Assembly: GCF_034190915.1 (NCBI RefSeq) | Contig: NW_026947490.1 | Span: forward strand, 63,043,494 to 63,107,493 | Length of the DNA: 64,000 bases | Direction of reading: 5' to 3' | Source of the DNA: Cavia porcellus | Taxonomy: Eukaryota; Chordata; Mammalia; Rodentia; Caviidae | Shown: in pieces, positions 22,921 to 35,526 of the stretch | Layout of the letters: every line of letters starts with the position of its first letter | How positions within the stretch are numbered: the first letter of the stretch is position 1 | Notes under the pieces: model-generated | Told to the model about the DNA's origin: nothing | Seen by the model: only the letters and a program-made list of their open reading frames with translations | Database searches by the model: none | Program-made: the position numbers and the translations under genes

Positions 22921-24449
22921 AAACTCATAAAACAAAATTATTGTTGTTCAGATTCATGTTTGTGAATACACAGAAAAAGGTTAAAAGAGCACACATCAAA
23001 AGGGCCATGCCCATCTCCTGACGTTTTCTTGGTAGAGTGTGAGTGGCTTTAGGTGACCTAGAGAGTCACCTTGTACTCGTCTCTTTAACTGAGGTTAATT
23101 CGTGGAAAAGATCTCTTCTGACACAAGATGTTATTCATGCAATTAACATCAGATTATAAACAAGGAACGCATGTGAGATACTTTCTGACCACACAGTCTA
23201 CTAATTTGTTTACTATTTCTATGTCTTTCATCAACAACTTTGTTCCAATTAAACTCTCCAATACACATAGCTCTGCAAGTCAAACTGGCTTACTGTGAAG
23301 TGAACTTGCTATTTGATTATCAACTTACTGTGTTGAATATTTGAGCAGAATCTATTCTATGCCATTTGGTGATTCCTTTGCTATACAACAAAAGGAGGTT
23401 TAAAAACACTTGTTTTCAAACATTTTGACCAATATTTATTCTGAAGCACCAGAGTACATTGATAAAAATATCAAAATGCTAAAACTGAAGTCTTGTTTTA
23501 CTAGAAAGTAAAAATTATACTTATAGCTATACACTAGGTCCAATGCAATGGGTTAAATTGTCTCCAAATGTTCCTCACAAGTTTCTGGTTTTAGCAATAG
23601 CAATGTATTACTTTCACATTTAAAAACACATAATAATAGTGTGAGGCAAGATTGTGGAAAACTTACTATCTTCATTTTATACTTTAGCAAATTAAGGCTC
23701 AATCAACATCAAATGAACTAAAATTAAACTCAGGGCTTAAGTTTTTCAACTTCTTTTCTGCCCCCACCCCATAATTGTCTCCTACAAACTACATATGCTT
23801 TTAAATCTTCTAATGGTGCTTTCTAAAACTAGAAATTTTTCTTCTCAGCATTTTAAGGAGCATTTATGTGATAAACTGACATTGAAATAAAGCAGAAGTA
23901 GTGGAATAAAATTCAAACTAGAAAAGGTGAAATTTAACAGGACAATAAACATATTTGGATTGTGGATGAAGACATCCTTGGGTATAGAAGATGAAGCTCA
24001 CAAAATGAAATTTTGATCTATCACAAAATAAATTCCCATTTGTATTTTAGAGAGATCATCTACAGTTTCACTTTTAAAATGGGCAGCCAACTGTTTTTCA
24101 CTTTAGAATGAACCCTAATTATTAAATTATAGTCCAAAGGAATTACCATATATTAATTTTCAGTGATTTCCCCTGAGACTTATGAAGGTGTATTATTACT
24201 TCTACCAAAAATAAAAGCAGGTTTTCATAAAGACTTGGCTGTCTATTTTATTTTAGGCTTTAAGAAAACAAATCTTCCATTTCAATGTATGTTAAAGTTC
24301 TCTGAATGTCTTTTAAAACTGCATAAATATATTTCCTAGAAATTCTCTTGTCCTATAAAAACATTTACTATAACATACAGCTCAATAGGCCAGCAGGATA
24401 TCCTAAAATTGCAAAATCTACAAACACGCCTGATGCTTTACCTGGGACA
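22921..24449. other. Intergenic AT-rich
   Basis: Mostly unique; a weak antisense MIR resemblance at 23,625-23,740 (TATCTTCATTTTATACTTTA). No gene. Confidence 0.45.
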
Positions 24450-25540
24450 GCTGATCCAAAAGGAAAAACACGAAAAAAGAGTCGGAGGGGTATGTCACAG
24501 TAGATTGCTCTATGATGTTCGCCACGGCTCATAGAGACCGTAGAAGAATACGTGACAGTTCCCCCCTGCGCATTGCCGGTTAGGTGCCTTTCTATCGTGA
24601 AACGTGTTTGTTGAATGCCTCAGCGAAGGAGACTTAAGCCCTCTGAAGCCACGCTCCAAGCGCAGCGCCAAGGACAAGATGCGAGCTCCGCAGCCTCAAG
24701 TTATGTAACAGAAGAGCGCTGAGGACAATAGGCAACGTGGTGAAAGCATAGCACGCATTTGCCTAGTGCGCAAAACTGCGAACCTAACTTTCTTTCTACT
24801 TTAGATTGTGCCGCTGCCTGGTTTGCTGTCCAGTGTTTGGGAAGACAGCAGATTTGAGAATTCGAGGGTGTGATTAGTCTTGGAAACATAACATCTGTGG
24901 TATACAGTAAAGGAAGACACTTAAGTGGACTCCTACCCCAGCCCGGCTAGCCAGCTTTAGAGAAAAGGATTTGGGGAACTCTCCTTATGCTCTTAAAATA
25001 GATGAGAGGTGCACAGAGGTGGCAGGGCCCAGGCAAGCGTGCAGGTCGTTCGCTGCCGGGGACGTTAGTGTTCTTGCCTTAGGGGTCCATTGTCTAAGCC
25101 GCCAGCACCTCTGCTCTTCCAGTTACACCTAAGCCACAGCAAGTTTAGCTGCTCCTGCTAGGCGGCTAACAAAATATCCTCAGGAGAATCTGACACATTC
25201 TCTCTGTTTACCCTATGTCGGAGCTCCAGATTGCTTCCCGTCTCATCCCCCTTGGCTGCTGCAGAGTTTTGACTCTGGGCGCTTTACTTCTTCTGCACCT
25301 GGGTCACCAAGGCTTGGACACCTGGGCTCGCCTTGCCCCATCCTGGCCTTTCCGTCTCCCCGTCCCCAGAGATCACTGCAACCTCTTCAGGGCTTGCCCT
25401 CCCAGACGCCTCTATACCTGGCCTTGCCCAAGACACCCAGGACCTGAGAAGCCCAGTGACCCCACAAAAGAGGCTGCCAAGGCACAAGAACCCCGATCAA
25501 CACACTCGTGCGTTGTAGGTGCAAACCAGAGCTCACACTC
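24450..25540. other. Upstream shore of the CpG island
   Basis: Base composition changes gradually from AT-rich to GC-rich. CG dinucleotides at 24,480-24,680 exceed the flank, including ACGTGACAG and GCGCAGCGCC. No exon or repeat is recognised. A divergent non-coding transcript could start here but nothing in the sequence proves it. Confidence 0.4.
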
Positions 25541-25971
25541 GCTAATCTCGAGGAAAACATGGAGCGCGTCACGGCGGCTTCTGCCCCTAGCCACGCGCGG
25601 TGACGCTTCCGGCACTCCAGCCGGGACCTGGGGTTTGCACCGCAGCGTCGCAGCTCCCGGAGCCGAAGCGAGCGCTCCTGGAGGCTCCTACAAGCACTCT
25701 CCAAAGTGCGAAGGAAACAGCTTTTTCGCTCCGCAGCCGCAAGGCCGGAGGCCCTGGAGCTGCGCCCCGCCCGGGAGGACTAGGGGCCCGGGGCAGCTTC
25801 TCGGCGAGGAGGGAACAGCAGCTCTCCGGGCCCCGCAGGCGCGAACGCTTCCTCTCTACGGCCCGGGAACCTGGATACCGCGCCAGCAGGATGTTCGCCG
25901 GCTGGCCCTGGCGGTCAGGAAACATGAGAAGGCCTCGGCATTCCTGTTCCCGGGCCGCGCGCGCCCGTCCG

Positions 25972-25982
25972 GGTAAATAAAG
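25972..25982 (+). promoter_or_regulatory. TATA-like motif in the CpG island
   Basis: GTAAATAAAGC is the only AT-rich patch in a long GC-rich stretch and would place a start site near 26,003, just before a possible exon ending at 26,095. It is an imperfect TATA box; position relative to MKX is the main support. Confidence 0.3.
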
Positions 25983-26004
25983 CCGAGGCGACAGCGGTGG
26001 CGGC

Positions 26005-26366
26005 GGGGATCGTGCTGCAGCCCGCGCGGAGAACATGCTGCGGGGATGGGCGCGCGCCTAGCCGCGGGGCGGGGGAGCCAGCTGCACCGCAGCAGGTACT
26101 GCCCAGCTCGCCGGTCCCCTCCGGGCGGGGGTGGCAGGGCGCGGGACTCGTCCGAGCCGGCGTCCCCGCTCGTCTCGCCCTTCCCCCACCTCTCTCGGAG
26201 GTCCGCTGGGGACGCCCTCCGCGGCTGCCAAGGCTGGCTCCAGGGTCTGCGGGGAGCCGGGGCGCCCACCTGGCCGCGCCTCCTCAGCTTTAAAGTTATT
26301 GGCGGGCGTTGGGCGGGGCAGTTCCGCAGGGAGTGAGCGCCCCAGCACAGTGTGGAGTGAATCTGG
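26005..26366 (+). other. MKX: Candidate non-coding first exon of MKX
   Basis: Mohawk genes have an untranslated first exon. Two plausible plus-strand donors lie in the CpG island: CAG|GTACTG with the exon ending at 26,095, and TGG|GTAAGT ending at 26,366. The second matches the donor consensus better. Neither can be chosen without transcript data, and the start is a guess from nearby TATA-like and CCAAT/GC motifs. Short upstream ATGs, for example at about 26,035, would create small uORFs if transcribed. Confidence 0.4.
26285..26335 (+). promoter_or_regulatory. Inverted CCAAT box plus GC box upstream of donor at 26,366
   Basis: TTTAAAG, then ATTGGC (inverted CCAAT, about 26,298), then GGGCGTTGGGCGGGGC (Sp1/GC box, about 26,305-26,320) form a compact proximal-promoter-like arrangement in the island. 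This could drive a short first exon ending at 26,366, or a divergent transcript. Motif-based only. Confidence 0.35.
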
Positions 26367-27892
26367 GTAAGTGGGGAGCAAACGTCTTGTATCCCACGCG
26401 GGAGCCCGGGAAGGATTTAGAAAGGGAGGTGTCCCATGTTTCTGGGCTCTCGGATGTTTATCACCACTCGGGTCTGCAGACCCGGAGCGCGGCGGGTATC
26501 CGCGGGTGCGCTCTTTGCGCGGATGAGATGCGGAGCAGCAAACGCTTCGCTAGGAGAAGCACGCGGTTGCCTGTAGGAGGCCAGAGCTGGGAGGGGACAC
26601 ATAGGGAGGTTTGGGAAGGGCTGCTTTACAAATAAAACGGCAGGAACGCAAATCAACAAGCTCCCTGATGGGAAAAGAACGTCGAGCACCGGCCCGTGCT
26701 GTGACACTGATCGCTGAGGCTGTGTGCTCATCCCCTCACGTACCTGTCAGCTCCGGAGGACTTGGCCTTAGGGCATGCGGTGGCCACCCTTTAATCGCTG
26801 GTGGCCGGTGCGGTGGCCGGAGGGCGGAGCGGGGGCCTGGCGCGTGCAGATACCCGGTGAAGCACTGACTGGGGGAACGGAGGGGGTGTCTGCAGTGGAG
26901 ACTGCACCAAGGACCAGGGCGCTGCCCCTAGGCTCAGGGCTGGGCAGGGCGGGGCGGCGATCTGCCGTTTCCCTGGCGGCGCGGGCTGGACCCTGACGCC
27001 TGAGAGGGGTGGGCAGAGGCTGCAGACCTCGGATCCCAGGTGAACTGCAGGATTCGGAGACTGCAGCCGCGGAGGGGAGGTGTGGCGCCCCGACTTCCGC
27101 CGCATCCTGCCTTAGGTCGCTTGACACCTTTACGGCCCCCAGCTTGTGGCTCGCACACGCGCGGCGGGCGAGCAGCCTTTGAGGGTCGGGAACGCAGAGC
27201 CTCTGCCTGGACCCTGCGCGTCCGGGGATGCTCTTGGGGATATAGCTCATTTTTGAAAGAATGTGGTGCATTTGTTCCTACACCGCTTAGCTTTCCAATG
27301 CTGGAACCTGGAGAACCTTAGCTGGAAGTCACAGGGGTTTCAGCCAGGAGCCCAAGATCTAGAAAACAAGAAAATCCCTGAATCCTAGCATGGCAGGGGA
27401 CTCGTTAACGGGCCCTTGCTGATGCAGTGATGCAGTTGGTTGTATTACCCTAAGTGTTCTCTTCTACCCCACTCCTCCCGAAGTCTCCAGTCAGGGTGCC
27501 AGGTGCTTGCACTCTGATGGAAGGACACACAGAGCCCCTTGCTCGCCCTGCTGAGCTAGTCCCATCCTCAGTGCTCCTCTTTGAACCGCGAGGCTCCTTT
27601 GAGAATTGCTCCCTTTGCCCCCATAGGTGCGTTATTTCTGATTCAGGTTCCTGGGAAGTAGGGATGGGAGTTTGATGCCCCGAAAGAAAGGCTGCGATTT
27701 GTCCTGGATAACAGTGGCTGGGTGGGAGGGTGGAGAGACAGGTGGGAGAGGCGGGAGTCTGCTGGTCCTGTAGCTGCGGGGCTGCCCCGCCCCTGGGCTC
27801 CACAGCCCAGCGCTCCCTCCAAGTCCAGGGCCCGAAACCTGCGGGAATCCGAGCCTTGTCAGGCGGTAACGCGATGCACCTTGGTCTCCTAG

Positions 27893-28162
27893 AACTCCAG
27901 CTCTGCTGCGGAGTTCCTGGCTGCCGGGCCCCGAGGCGCCGCGGCCGCGCTGCGCGCTCCTGCCAGCCCGCACCATGAACTCCATCGTCTTCAACAAGCT
28001 CAGCGGCGCGGTGCTTTTTGAAGACAGAGGCGCTGCAGAACGGGAGCGGGGCGGCCGGCCCTACAGCAGTGTCCTGGACAGTCCCCGCGCCCACCCCGAA
28101 GTGGGCATTGCCGACGGCCCACCCCTCAAGGATAACCTCGGCCTGAGACACCGGAGGACTGG
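27893..28162 (+). CDS. MKX: MKX first coding exon (residues 1-62 plus 2 nt), with 5'UTR tail
   Basis: The start codon is at 27,975 in a good Kozak context (CACCATGA); the protein begins MNSIVFNKLSGAVLFED, the Mohawk N-terminus. The frame runs 62 codons plus two bases and ends ...LRHRRTG, where GG|GTAGGC is the donor (GT at 28,163); reading past it meets a stop at once, as expected for an exon edge. The N-terminal region is a low-complexity, charged arm ahead of the homeodomain, with no signal peptide or membrane segment. The upstream acceptor is less certain: CTAG ending at 27,892 or CCAG ending at 27,900, both with weak pyrimidine tracts. CDS proper is 27,975-28,162. The exon is GC-rich and sits in the CpG island. 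An open frame on the opposite strand through it is judged a shadow. Confidence 0.93.
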
Positions 28163-29652
28163 GTAGGCGTGCGCTCCTGGGGCCCTGCCCTCCTGCACCC
28201 AGCAGGGTGGACTCATGCACCCTTGGGTCCGAGGCTTGGCACCCTGGAATTGGTCACTCAGGGTTTCCCCAAGAAGGAAAGTACGGGTCACCTGGGGTTG
28301 CATGGCCTTGTTTTATGGATTTGGGATCCCAGAACATTAGCGATCCGTTCGTTTGAACAGTGGAAGAGGCTTTTGGGCAAAGGCTAATCTGGGGCATGCT
28401 GTCCCTCCTCTGCTACCTGGACCTCAGGGTTGTTTCTTGTCCCCTGTTCGTTCGTTCTGCTGGCGCAGAAATGACTGAACGGGCTGCGTAGAAACAGGGT
28501 AGAACAACAGTCTGGGACCCTGGGGTCAGGTCTCTCGGGGGTCTGCTTTTCTGTCATCCGGTCCCACGCCCTGGAGAGGGATTGGGAAGGTCACCTCCCT
28601 GCTGGGCATCCAGGGCGCTCGCCGCTCGGCGGGCCTTCGGTTCAGCGAGGTGAAGGGATTCCTGGGAGACTGGGGGCCACCTGCTCCGGTGCAGGGTGAG
28701 GGCTGGAGGTTAGACTTTAATGGCCAGGTCTAGGAGGCCAGGGGAGGAGCCGTGGTCCTGGCTGCCTCCACCTGAAAGATTGCATCAGCAGCTTGCTCTG
28801 CGGCCTAGCTGGTTAGTAAAATAGAGATTAAGTTTCGTCAAAAAAAAAAAAATTTACTACCAGGCGGTTCGGCTGGAATTGCATTTCAAAGTGTTCAAAA
28901 AGGCAGACGCCAGCAGGCAGCGGCGCAGGCGCTCCAGCTTCCCAGACCCGGGCGCTCGGGCTGAGGCGAGGCGACACCTCCCGGAGCCGCCCGGGAGCGC
29001 AGCGCGGTCGTGGCCTCGGGGTTGCTGCTGCGCCTCCTTTGCATATGTTTTTCCCGGGGTCTTTTTACGTAGCCTGCTAGGATTGAGCTTTCACACTTTC
29101 CATCCTGCCTTAGCCAGGTAACAGCGCCTCTTGAGTGTTTCTTACATTGTGCGTCTTTCTTGCGCAAACCTTTCTTTCGGAAAGTTTCCTCCCTTTCCCA
29201 GAGGATCAAAAGCAGTAGCGGAGACTTCCAACAACTGGGCAGTTTCCATCCTTTGCTCGATTCTTGATGTCCACTGGGCGCCCTTTCCCCTGATCACAGG
29301 CAGACTGAAAGGCCTAGGCTGCCAGCGAGGCCAGGACTCTTGAGGGCGTAACCCCAGGGGGCGATGGGAAGGGTGCAGTCACCCCTTCTGTTCTTCATAT
29401 CACCTAAGCTTTATCTCCCACATCCCTAACTTTGAGGCTGAGGGTATTCTCCATGTCAAGATCAGCTTAGAGTAGGTGCTGTCACGGTTAGCAGGCCAGT
29501 GTGGATTCCTGGCCTGGTCTCAACCTGGGGGCATGTGGAGAGGGGTGCTTCTTGGGGCTGGGGCCCTGGTAGCCTTCCCCAAAGGCTGGGATCACGTGGC
29601 ATATCCCTTAGGGCGCCGCTCACCAAGGCTTCCTCCTCTCCCGGGGTTCTAG
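28163..29652 (+). other. MKX: MKX intron 2
   Basis: Bounded by GTAGGC and a TTCTAG acceptor; 1,490 bp, GC-rich with an internal CpG-rich patch at 28,880-29,060 and a short A-run (28,839-28,851). No repeat family recognised, which is unusual in this window and may reflect regulatory content. Confidence 0.9.
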
Positions 29653-29812
29653 GGCCCGGCAAAACGGCGGGAAGGTGAGGCACAAGCGTCAGGCCCTGCA
29701 GGACATGGCGCGGCCCCTGAAGCAGTGGCTTTACAAGCACCGTGACAACCCGTATCCCACCAAGACCGAGAAGATACTCTTGGCCCTCGGCTCGCAGATG
29801 ACGCTAGTGCAG
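29653..29812 (+). CDS. MKX: MKX second coding exon: homeodomain helices 1-2 (residues 63-116)
   Basis: This 160-nt exon opens after a TTCTAG acceptor; its first G completes the split Gly codon from the previous exon, then come ARQNGGKVRHKRQALQDMAR and on to LVQ, with CAG|GTAAAG as donor. It encodes the first two thirds of the homeodomain (starting near residue 70), including the three-residue TALE loop extension seen as the P-Y-P of DNPYPT at residues 94-99. The basic stretch KVRHKRQ forms the N-terminal arm that contacts the minor groove. The exon ends at a codon boundary (phase 0), at homeodomain position 44/45 if the invariant Trp is counted as 48. Bases flanking the exon on both sides are GC-rich intron. 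Recognition is direct from residue sequence and splice sites. Confidence 0.97.
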
Positions 29813-31584
29813 GTAAAGGGACCCAGCAGGCTCTGACTCCATCCCCCCTGCTGGCTGAGCAGGATATCCTGCGCAGGGGAGGATGGAGCCCAGAGCCCAG
29901 GGAAGGGCGGGCCGGATGCTTGGCTTTGACTGCAGAGGGTGATGCTGGGTAGGGGGCCCTCAGAGCTCTGCGCTTCTCTTATTTATCATTTCGGTGGGAA
30001 TGCTCGCTCCCCCAGGGATGGTAGAACGTGCCGTGAGGTGGGGACTGGAAGATCAGCTTCAGAATTCTGAGAAGGCACTGGTAATCTACATTCAGGTGTG
30101 AGGTACATAGGTGGAGCTGCTGGCATTTAGTGCGCACCTGGTTAAGCTGAGCGGCTTGGGAAAACACAGACTCCAGCTCCGCATCTGAGTTCCTCATTTA
30201 GTAGGCTCCAGTCAGATCAATAAGTGACATTTCTAACAAGTTCTCGAGGGATTCTGCAGCTTCTGACTTTGGGCTCAAAATCTTTGAGAATCTTAGAACT
30301 TGGGAGCAACACATAGGGCCTCGTATTAAAACTTAAATTTGGAGTAGCTCTCAGAATTACAATTATTAACACAGGGGAGAGGGAACTAGGGAGACAGGTG
30401 ATGAGTTTCGATATATATATATTTTTTAAACAGAAGGCATTAGATGGACAGGAGGATGGAAGGCATTAGTACAGGAGGTACTTTGCTACTGGTGCTTTTC
30501 TCCCAGGCTGAAGGAGAGGAGGCAGAGTGCAGTGGTCAGATGGCTGAGTTCTTTGCCAAATGCAGAGAAATGGTGCGAGGCTGTTTCTCCTCCAGTGAAC
30601 AGGCGCTGGTTTGCATGGAGCTGGCTTTCCTAAACACAGTTATATTTGCTATTGGTAAAAACATAGCGATGTAGAGCAGTTACTGTTCACAGTTCACCGA
30701 CGACAATGTAGCCAAAGAGCATGGATGTTCAGTGTCAGTAAGGCGCTGAGGTGGGCCTGGCAATAGAAATATAATTTTAGATCAAATGCTTTTTCCATTT
30801 CAGCACAGTTTTCTTGAAAAAATTTAGTGACATGGACGTTTATGAAGGAAACAGAACAGCTAGACCCAAGGACAGAAGGAAGGGCAGGATGGACCAGGAA
30901 GGGCATTTTACACAGTACAGCAGCTCCGTCTGTGAGATACTGAACATCCTGTGAAATTTAGTAAAGGAAACACCCCAAATTAAGCAAAATAGTAAAATAA
31001 AAATCTCTTTTCTGAGTGTTTAAACTTTTCAGTTACAAATTACTTTTTGACAAAACACGAATGCTGGCTTGACATCAGGCCTATCAAAATTATATGTATT
31101 TTTCTGCTTATTTTCAGAATATAGCTGTACAAGAAACCCTCTATTTTCCTTCTTATTGACAGGAAATTGTATTCTAGTGATTTCCAAAAGCACTAGAGGG
31201 AGAATCTAATATAAGACTTCTTGGCTTAATACCTGTTCAACATAAAATAACTCCATAATGAATATAATCATTATGTAGCAAGCAAGTACTGATAAAAACA
31301 TTTAAAAACTTATGAGCTGTTTAGTGATTTACAAAAGTAGTTTCTAAATCAATTATTGTAATCAGAAAAGTGACCTGAAAATAAAAGCATATGCTGATTT
31401 TAGTTTAAACATGTATGCTATTTATTTTGAACATGCACTAGTTTATAGTTATTGAATATTTCACAATAATATCAACAGTGCATCACTGATTTTGGTTGCC
31501 ATTCTTTCATAGAGAAACCAAAAAATTGACTATTTTAAAACGTATTTTAGTTATGAAAAAATAAGGAGAGACATTTAAACTTTT

Positions 31585-31699
31585 TTTTGTTTTGTTTTTT
31601 GTCTTTTTCCTTTTCCTTTTTATTGGTACCAGGGATCGAACTCACGACTGCCTGCTTGCAAGGCAGGCGCTTATGCAGCTGAGCTAAATCCCCAGCCCC
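31585..31699 (-). mobile_element. ID SINE in MKX intron 3, antisense to gene
   Basis: Reverse of GGGGCTGGGGATTTAGCTCA (A and B box present) with tail reading through GGTACCAATAAAAAGG; flanked by the 14-bp duplication ACATTTAAACTTTT at 31,571-31,584 and 31,701-31,714. Confidence 0.95.
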
Positions 31700-34600
31700 A
31701 ACATTTAAACTTTTATGTAGTAGTTTTGTTGAGATGCAACTCAAGTAATTATAATTTTCATGATGAATCAAATTATTTGCTACCTGTAACAATAGTTTTA
31801 ATACATATAACAATTCTTTTTACAGTTACATTTTGATAAGGCTATTACATTTCGGTAATTTACATGAAATATCTATTCAAAACCATTTTCTTTCTCTTAT
31901 ATTAGTCCTCAGAAAATAAGAAATGCACAAAATATGTAATTTTTAAATGGGGCAAAGATTATTGATAATAGCAAATGATACCTGTATATAGATTTTCACA
32001 TTTCACCATAATCTAAGTTGATTTCTTAAACTTTAAAGTAATAAGTGGAAAAAGTTAATATGTATAGAATTACCCAAGGCACCTTAATGTAGGATCCAGT
32101 TTATGTTCAGTTTTCAACTAGGCACAATGGTATGTCTTTGTAAATTTTATAAATATATTTTATTTGTGTATATACTTGTAAAATACATACATATATATGC
32201 TATATGTATATTTTATACATATATATGAGTGTGTATAATTCAAACATAAACTAAACATCCAAAGCAAATTGTGAGTATGGAAAACTGCATAAATTATAGT
32301 TTACATTTCTGGGGCAAATACAAAGCTGTGATCTGAATAAAGCTTTTGAACCATGCAAATTAGACCCAAAGTAGTGAGTCAGACTCTCCCAGTGAGTAAG
32401 CTTCTCCTGGGAAGTCAACCCTCTCGAGAAGCGTGCTCATGTCTTACCCGTGACATTCTCCCCAGCCTAGGGCTTTCCATGTAGTAAGTTGTCCACACAC
32501 TTTTGTGGAATAAAGAGTTTACTTCTGGAAAATAATACTGTACTCATCATGTAGCTTTCCAAAATATCTCTCTGACAACTAAAGAAAGTCTTGAATTCTT
32601 AAGATCTTCTACTTTAAAACTCGTCCTAGTGTATGGAACACATAGAGAGGGGCTTGTGGCCTTTAATTCTGTATGCTAGTTCTGCAGCACAAGGACAAAT
32701 ATAACCCATTTTATTTTCAAAATACCTGGCAATATATCACATCTATGTCTAGAGGCAAATATGGAATGCTTCTCTCACATCTGTCAAACCTTTATTTTTT
32801 TCCTGTCTTGCATTTTTCGTGGCTTATATTTATAAGCTGTCAGCCTGTTTTATTCCTTAACTATAAAAATATATAAGGAAGTTTCTTTTGTATTTACTTT
32901 TTTCCTTTGGGTCGTGTTACTCTTTTTATGCACAGTATTTTCACTACTTTAAATTGATAAGGAAGAGTGTGGAATCTTGTCAGAAATGTCCCTTGAAGCC
33001 TAGAATTAAAAACATAAAAATAGTCTTGCGGACTTCAAAAGGTGCTTTTTCTTATCAGTAGAAGTTTTGCTAATCAGAAGACATTAATCAGTACCCACTT
33101 ATGTTTGTCCTTGAAACATGAAGAAGGGAAATGTTTGTGCCAATTTCATTTCTTTTTGCTCACTTGACCTGGGTAGTTTGTTGCGATTTGCTGTGGCTAT
33201 GCTCAACTATGCTTAACTCTTATTTGTATTATTAATTTGACATCTTTTTAATGTGATAATAACATTTTAAAAAAATTAACACGAGGCTGATTTGTGTGTA
33301 CATTGATTTTAACTGAGCAAAGTATTCCATTGTGCTTGGTTCCTATAGCTGGCTATTGCCCAAACATTTGAAAAATATATTTTGTACTCTCAAAATATAA
33401 ATATTTTTATTGTGGAATAATAATATGAAGTTGTATGAGATTGGAGTTTTCTTCTAGGTACATGCCAAGGATTAATACTTGGTCTTTTTAAAAACTTCAA
33501 GTCCCTCTGATCTACTTGGCTAAGGCTGTTGTGTTGTGAGATGTCACTCATTGTGGTATAGCTCTGTTTTTACCTGAAGGTGAGTGTCATGGCTGAAACA
33601 GGTACACCCAAATCAATTATAGCAACTGTCCAATAGTCAACAAAATCTCAAATCGTCCTTATAGAATACATTATTCCCAGGATTCTACTACGTAGAAACC
33701 AGGTGCTCAGTATTTCAGCAGAATAACCCAAAATGAGTTTGTCAGTTCAGTGTGTTCAAAGGTGGACCCCATGCCAGTTTACCCTTCAGATTCACTGTAA
33801 TGATTGCTCTGTCTGTATGGTGAGTGTAAACACCTCTGTTAGAATAGGATAAAAGTGTTTTAGTTTTCTCGTCCAGTTCCAGATATTTGGCTCTCTATGC
33901 TTTCCCTGTAAAATGTGTGGTTTTTAAAAGCACTGAGTTTAACTTTAGAATGCTGTTCCAGAATTTATTCTTGGTAAGGAGGCCTGTTTTATATAAAACA
34001 CAGTTTAAAGAGACTATGCATTACACCCTGAAGGGAGCCATAGTAGGTCAAAGATAGAAAATTTAAACTGGTATTTCTATCTTTAGCGAGATATGGGTTT
34101 GCATTAATTATCAGGAAAAAATGCAAAAATTATTCAAATTAATCAAACAGTGTTTTGTATCCCATTTATAGGACTTACTGATAAACATATATAAAATACC
34201 TTAGACTATGTCTGCCTTAGCCTCCAGGTTATACTGCATATTGCTGGTGAAAAATATTGGCAGAATAAATTTATTAACAAATTGGATAACAATCAAACTT
34301 ATGAAATCAATTTAGAATCAGACTGTTAGATATCAGTAAACTTTTCTGGAAATTTTCCTAATGTATAAGTGTTATAATATGGTAAGAACTGTAGGCATAT
34401 AAATCATTGAAAAGGATATGACCCCTATATATGAAAAATAGCTATGTACATTAGAGTTATAGTGTACTAATGTTTTTTATTAGAAGTCTGTTATGTTTGC
34501 ATTATATGATGACTGTGGTAGGAATTGGTTTTTAAACTGCAGTATGTGGGTACAGTATAATCTAGTTAAGATTGGTTAAAATTTGATTCACTCTAGATTG

Positions 34601-35398
34601 TATGCAATTTAGTAAAGAAAGTAACAGAAAAGTTTTGGAGTTGTGTTCTGTTAAATATGAGTAATACAGGGAAACTGCCAGCTGTGCTCCTTGTGTAGGA
34701 GGAGGAAAGCAGGAAAAATCACACAGAGCTGGCTGCTAGAGAGAGGAGCGTGAAGAGCAGAAGGTAGGTTTGTACCAACACAAAGCGAGTCAACACTGAC
34801 ACAGGAGAGGTGAAGCAGGTAGCGATTTTAGAGAGAAAAGATTTGAAGTTTAGGGAACGTCGAGTGACCTAACTAGATTTGTGCATCATGTTTTGACCAA
34901 TTCTGGCCAGGAGACCAGGTCTTTTGCCCTCACACCACAGTTAGGATTGCAGCACATCAATGAAGACTTGAAGAAATTAAGCAATTAAGTAAAAATGACT
35001 GTAAACAGTTGAATTTGTTGAGGGCTGTTAACCATGCATGTAATCTTATTATTACAAACATGTACTAATAAGAGTTTAAAAAAAACTTTAAAATAGATTC
35101 ATTCAGAAGGATAGAATGGAGGACAGGGAAGTGGGAAGACCGTCATAAAATTCCTAGTTAGTACTCATGAGGACGCAGTGAAAACTTTGGCAGCGAGCTG
35201 GAACATCAGAGACAGGTTTGAGAATGTGAAGGAAGGGGTCAGGTGCTTTGTGTGTCCGTGTGAATGGTCACCTCTACATCCTGGTTAATCCCATCTCCAC
35301 TGCTGATCCATCTGGGCTGCAGGGGATAAAGATGACTCAGTCCTGGCACTGAATGCCACGACTCACATAGTACAGCTTCTCTCTCCCACATCCAAGCG

Positions 35399-35486
35399 TC
35401 TCTCTCTCTCTCTCTCTGTCTCTCATATATATATATACATGTACATATCATACATATGTATATATATATACATGTACATATCATAC

Positions 35487-35520
<34 letters not shown>
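35399..35520. repeat. CT/AT-rich compound repeat with two 33-bp units
   Basis: (CT)n passes into (AT)n, then TACATGTACATATCATACAT repeats at 35,436 and 35,469 (period 33), followed by a pure (AT)n run to 35,520. ACATGT and CATATG make it self-complementary. Confidence 0.95.

Positions 35521-35526
<6 letters not shown>

Larger units (their letters stand above)
25540..28160. promoter_or_regulatory. CpG island over the MKX promoter and first coding exon
   Basis: G+C rises sharply from the AT-rich flanks, with abundant CG dinucleotides and GC boxes (for example GGGGCGGGG near 26,065, 26,311 and 26,951). CpG-rich patches continue at 28,560-28,660 and 28,880-29,060. Islands of this kind mark promoters of developmental regulators. 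No repeats are recognisable inside, which fits an open, constrained region. Confidence 0.85.

Noticed and set aside
25387..27271. Many long overlapping frames on both strands
   Set aside because: Expected in a CpG island where stop codons are scarce; mutually overlapping, Pro/Arg/Ala-rich and without domains.
31585..31699. tRNA-like A and B boxes as a possible tRNA gene
   Set aside because: Sequence is an ID SINE with A-rich tail and target-site duplication, not a foldable functional tRNA gene.
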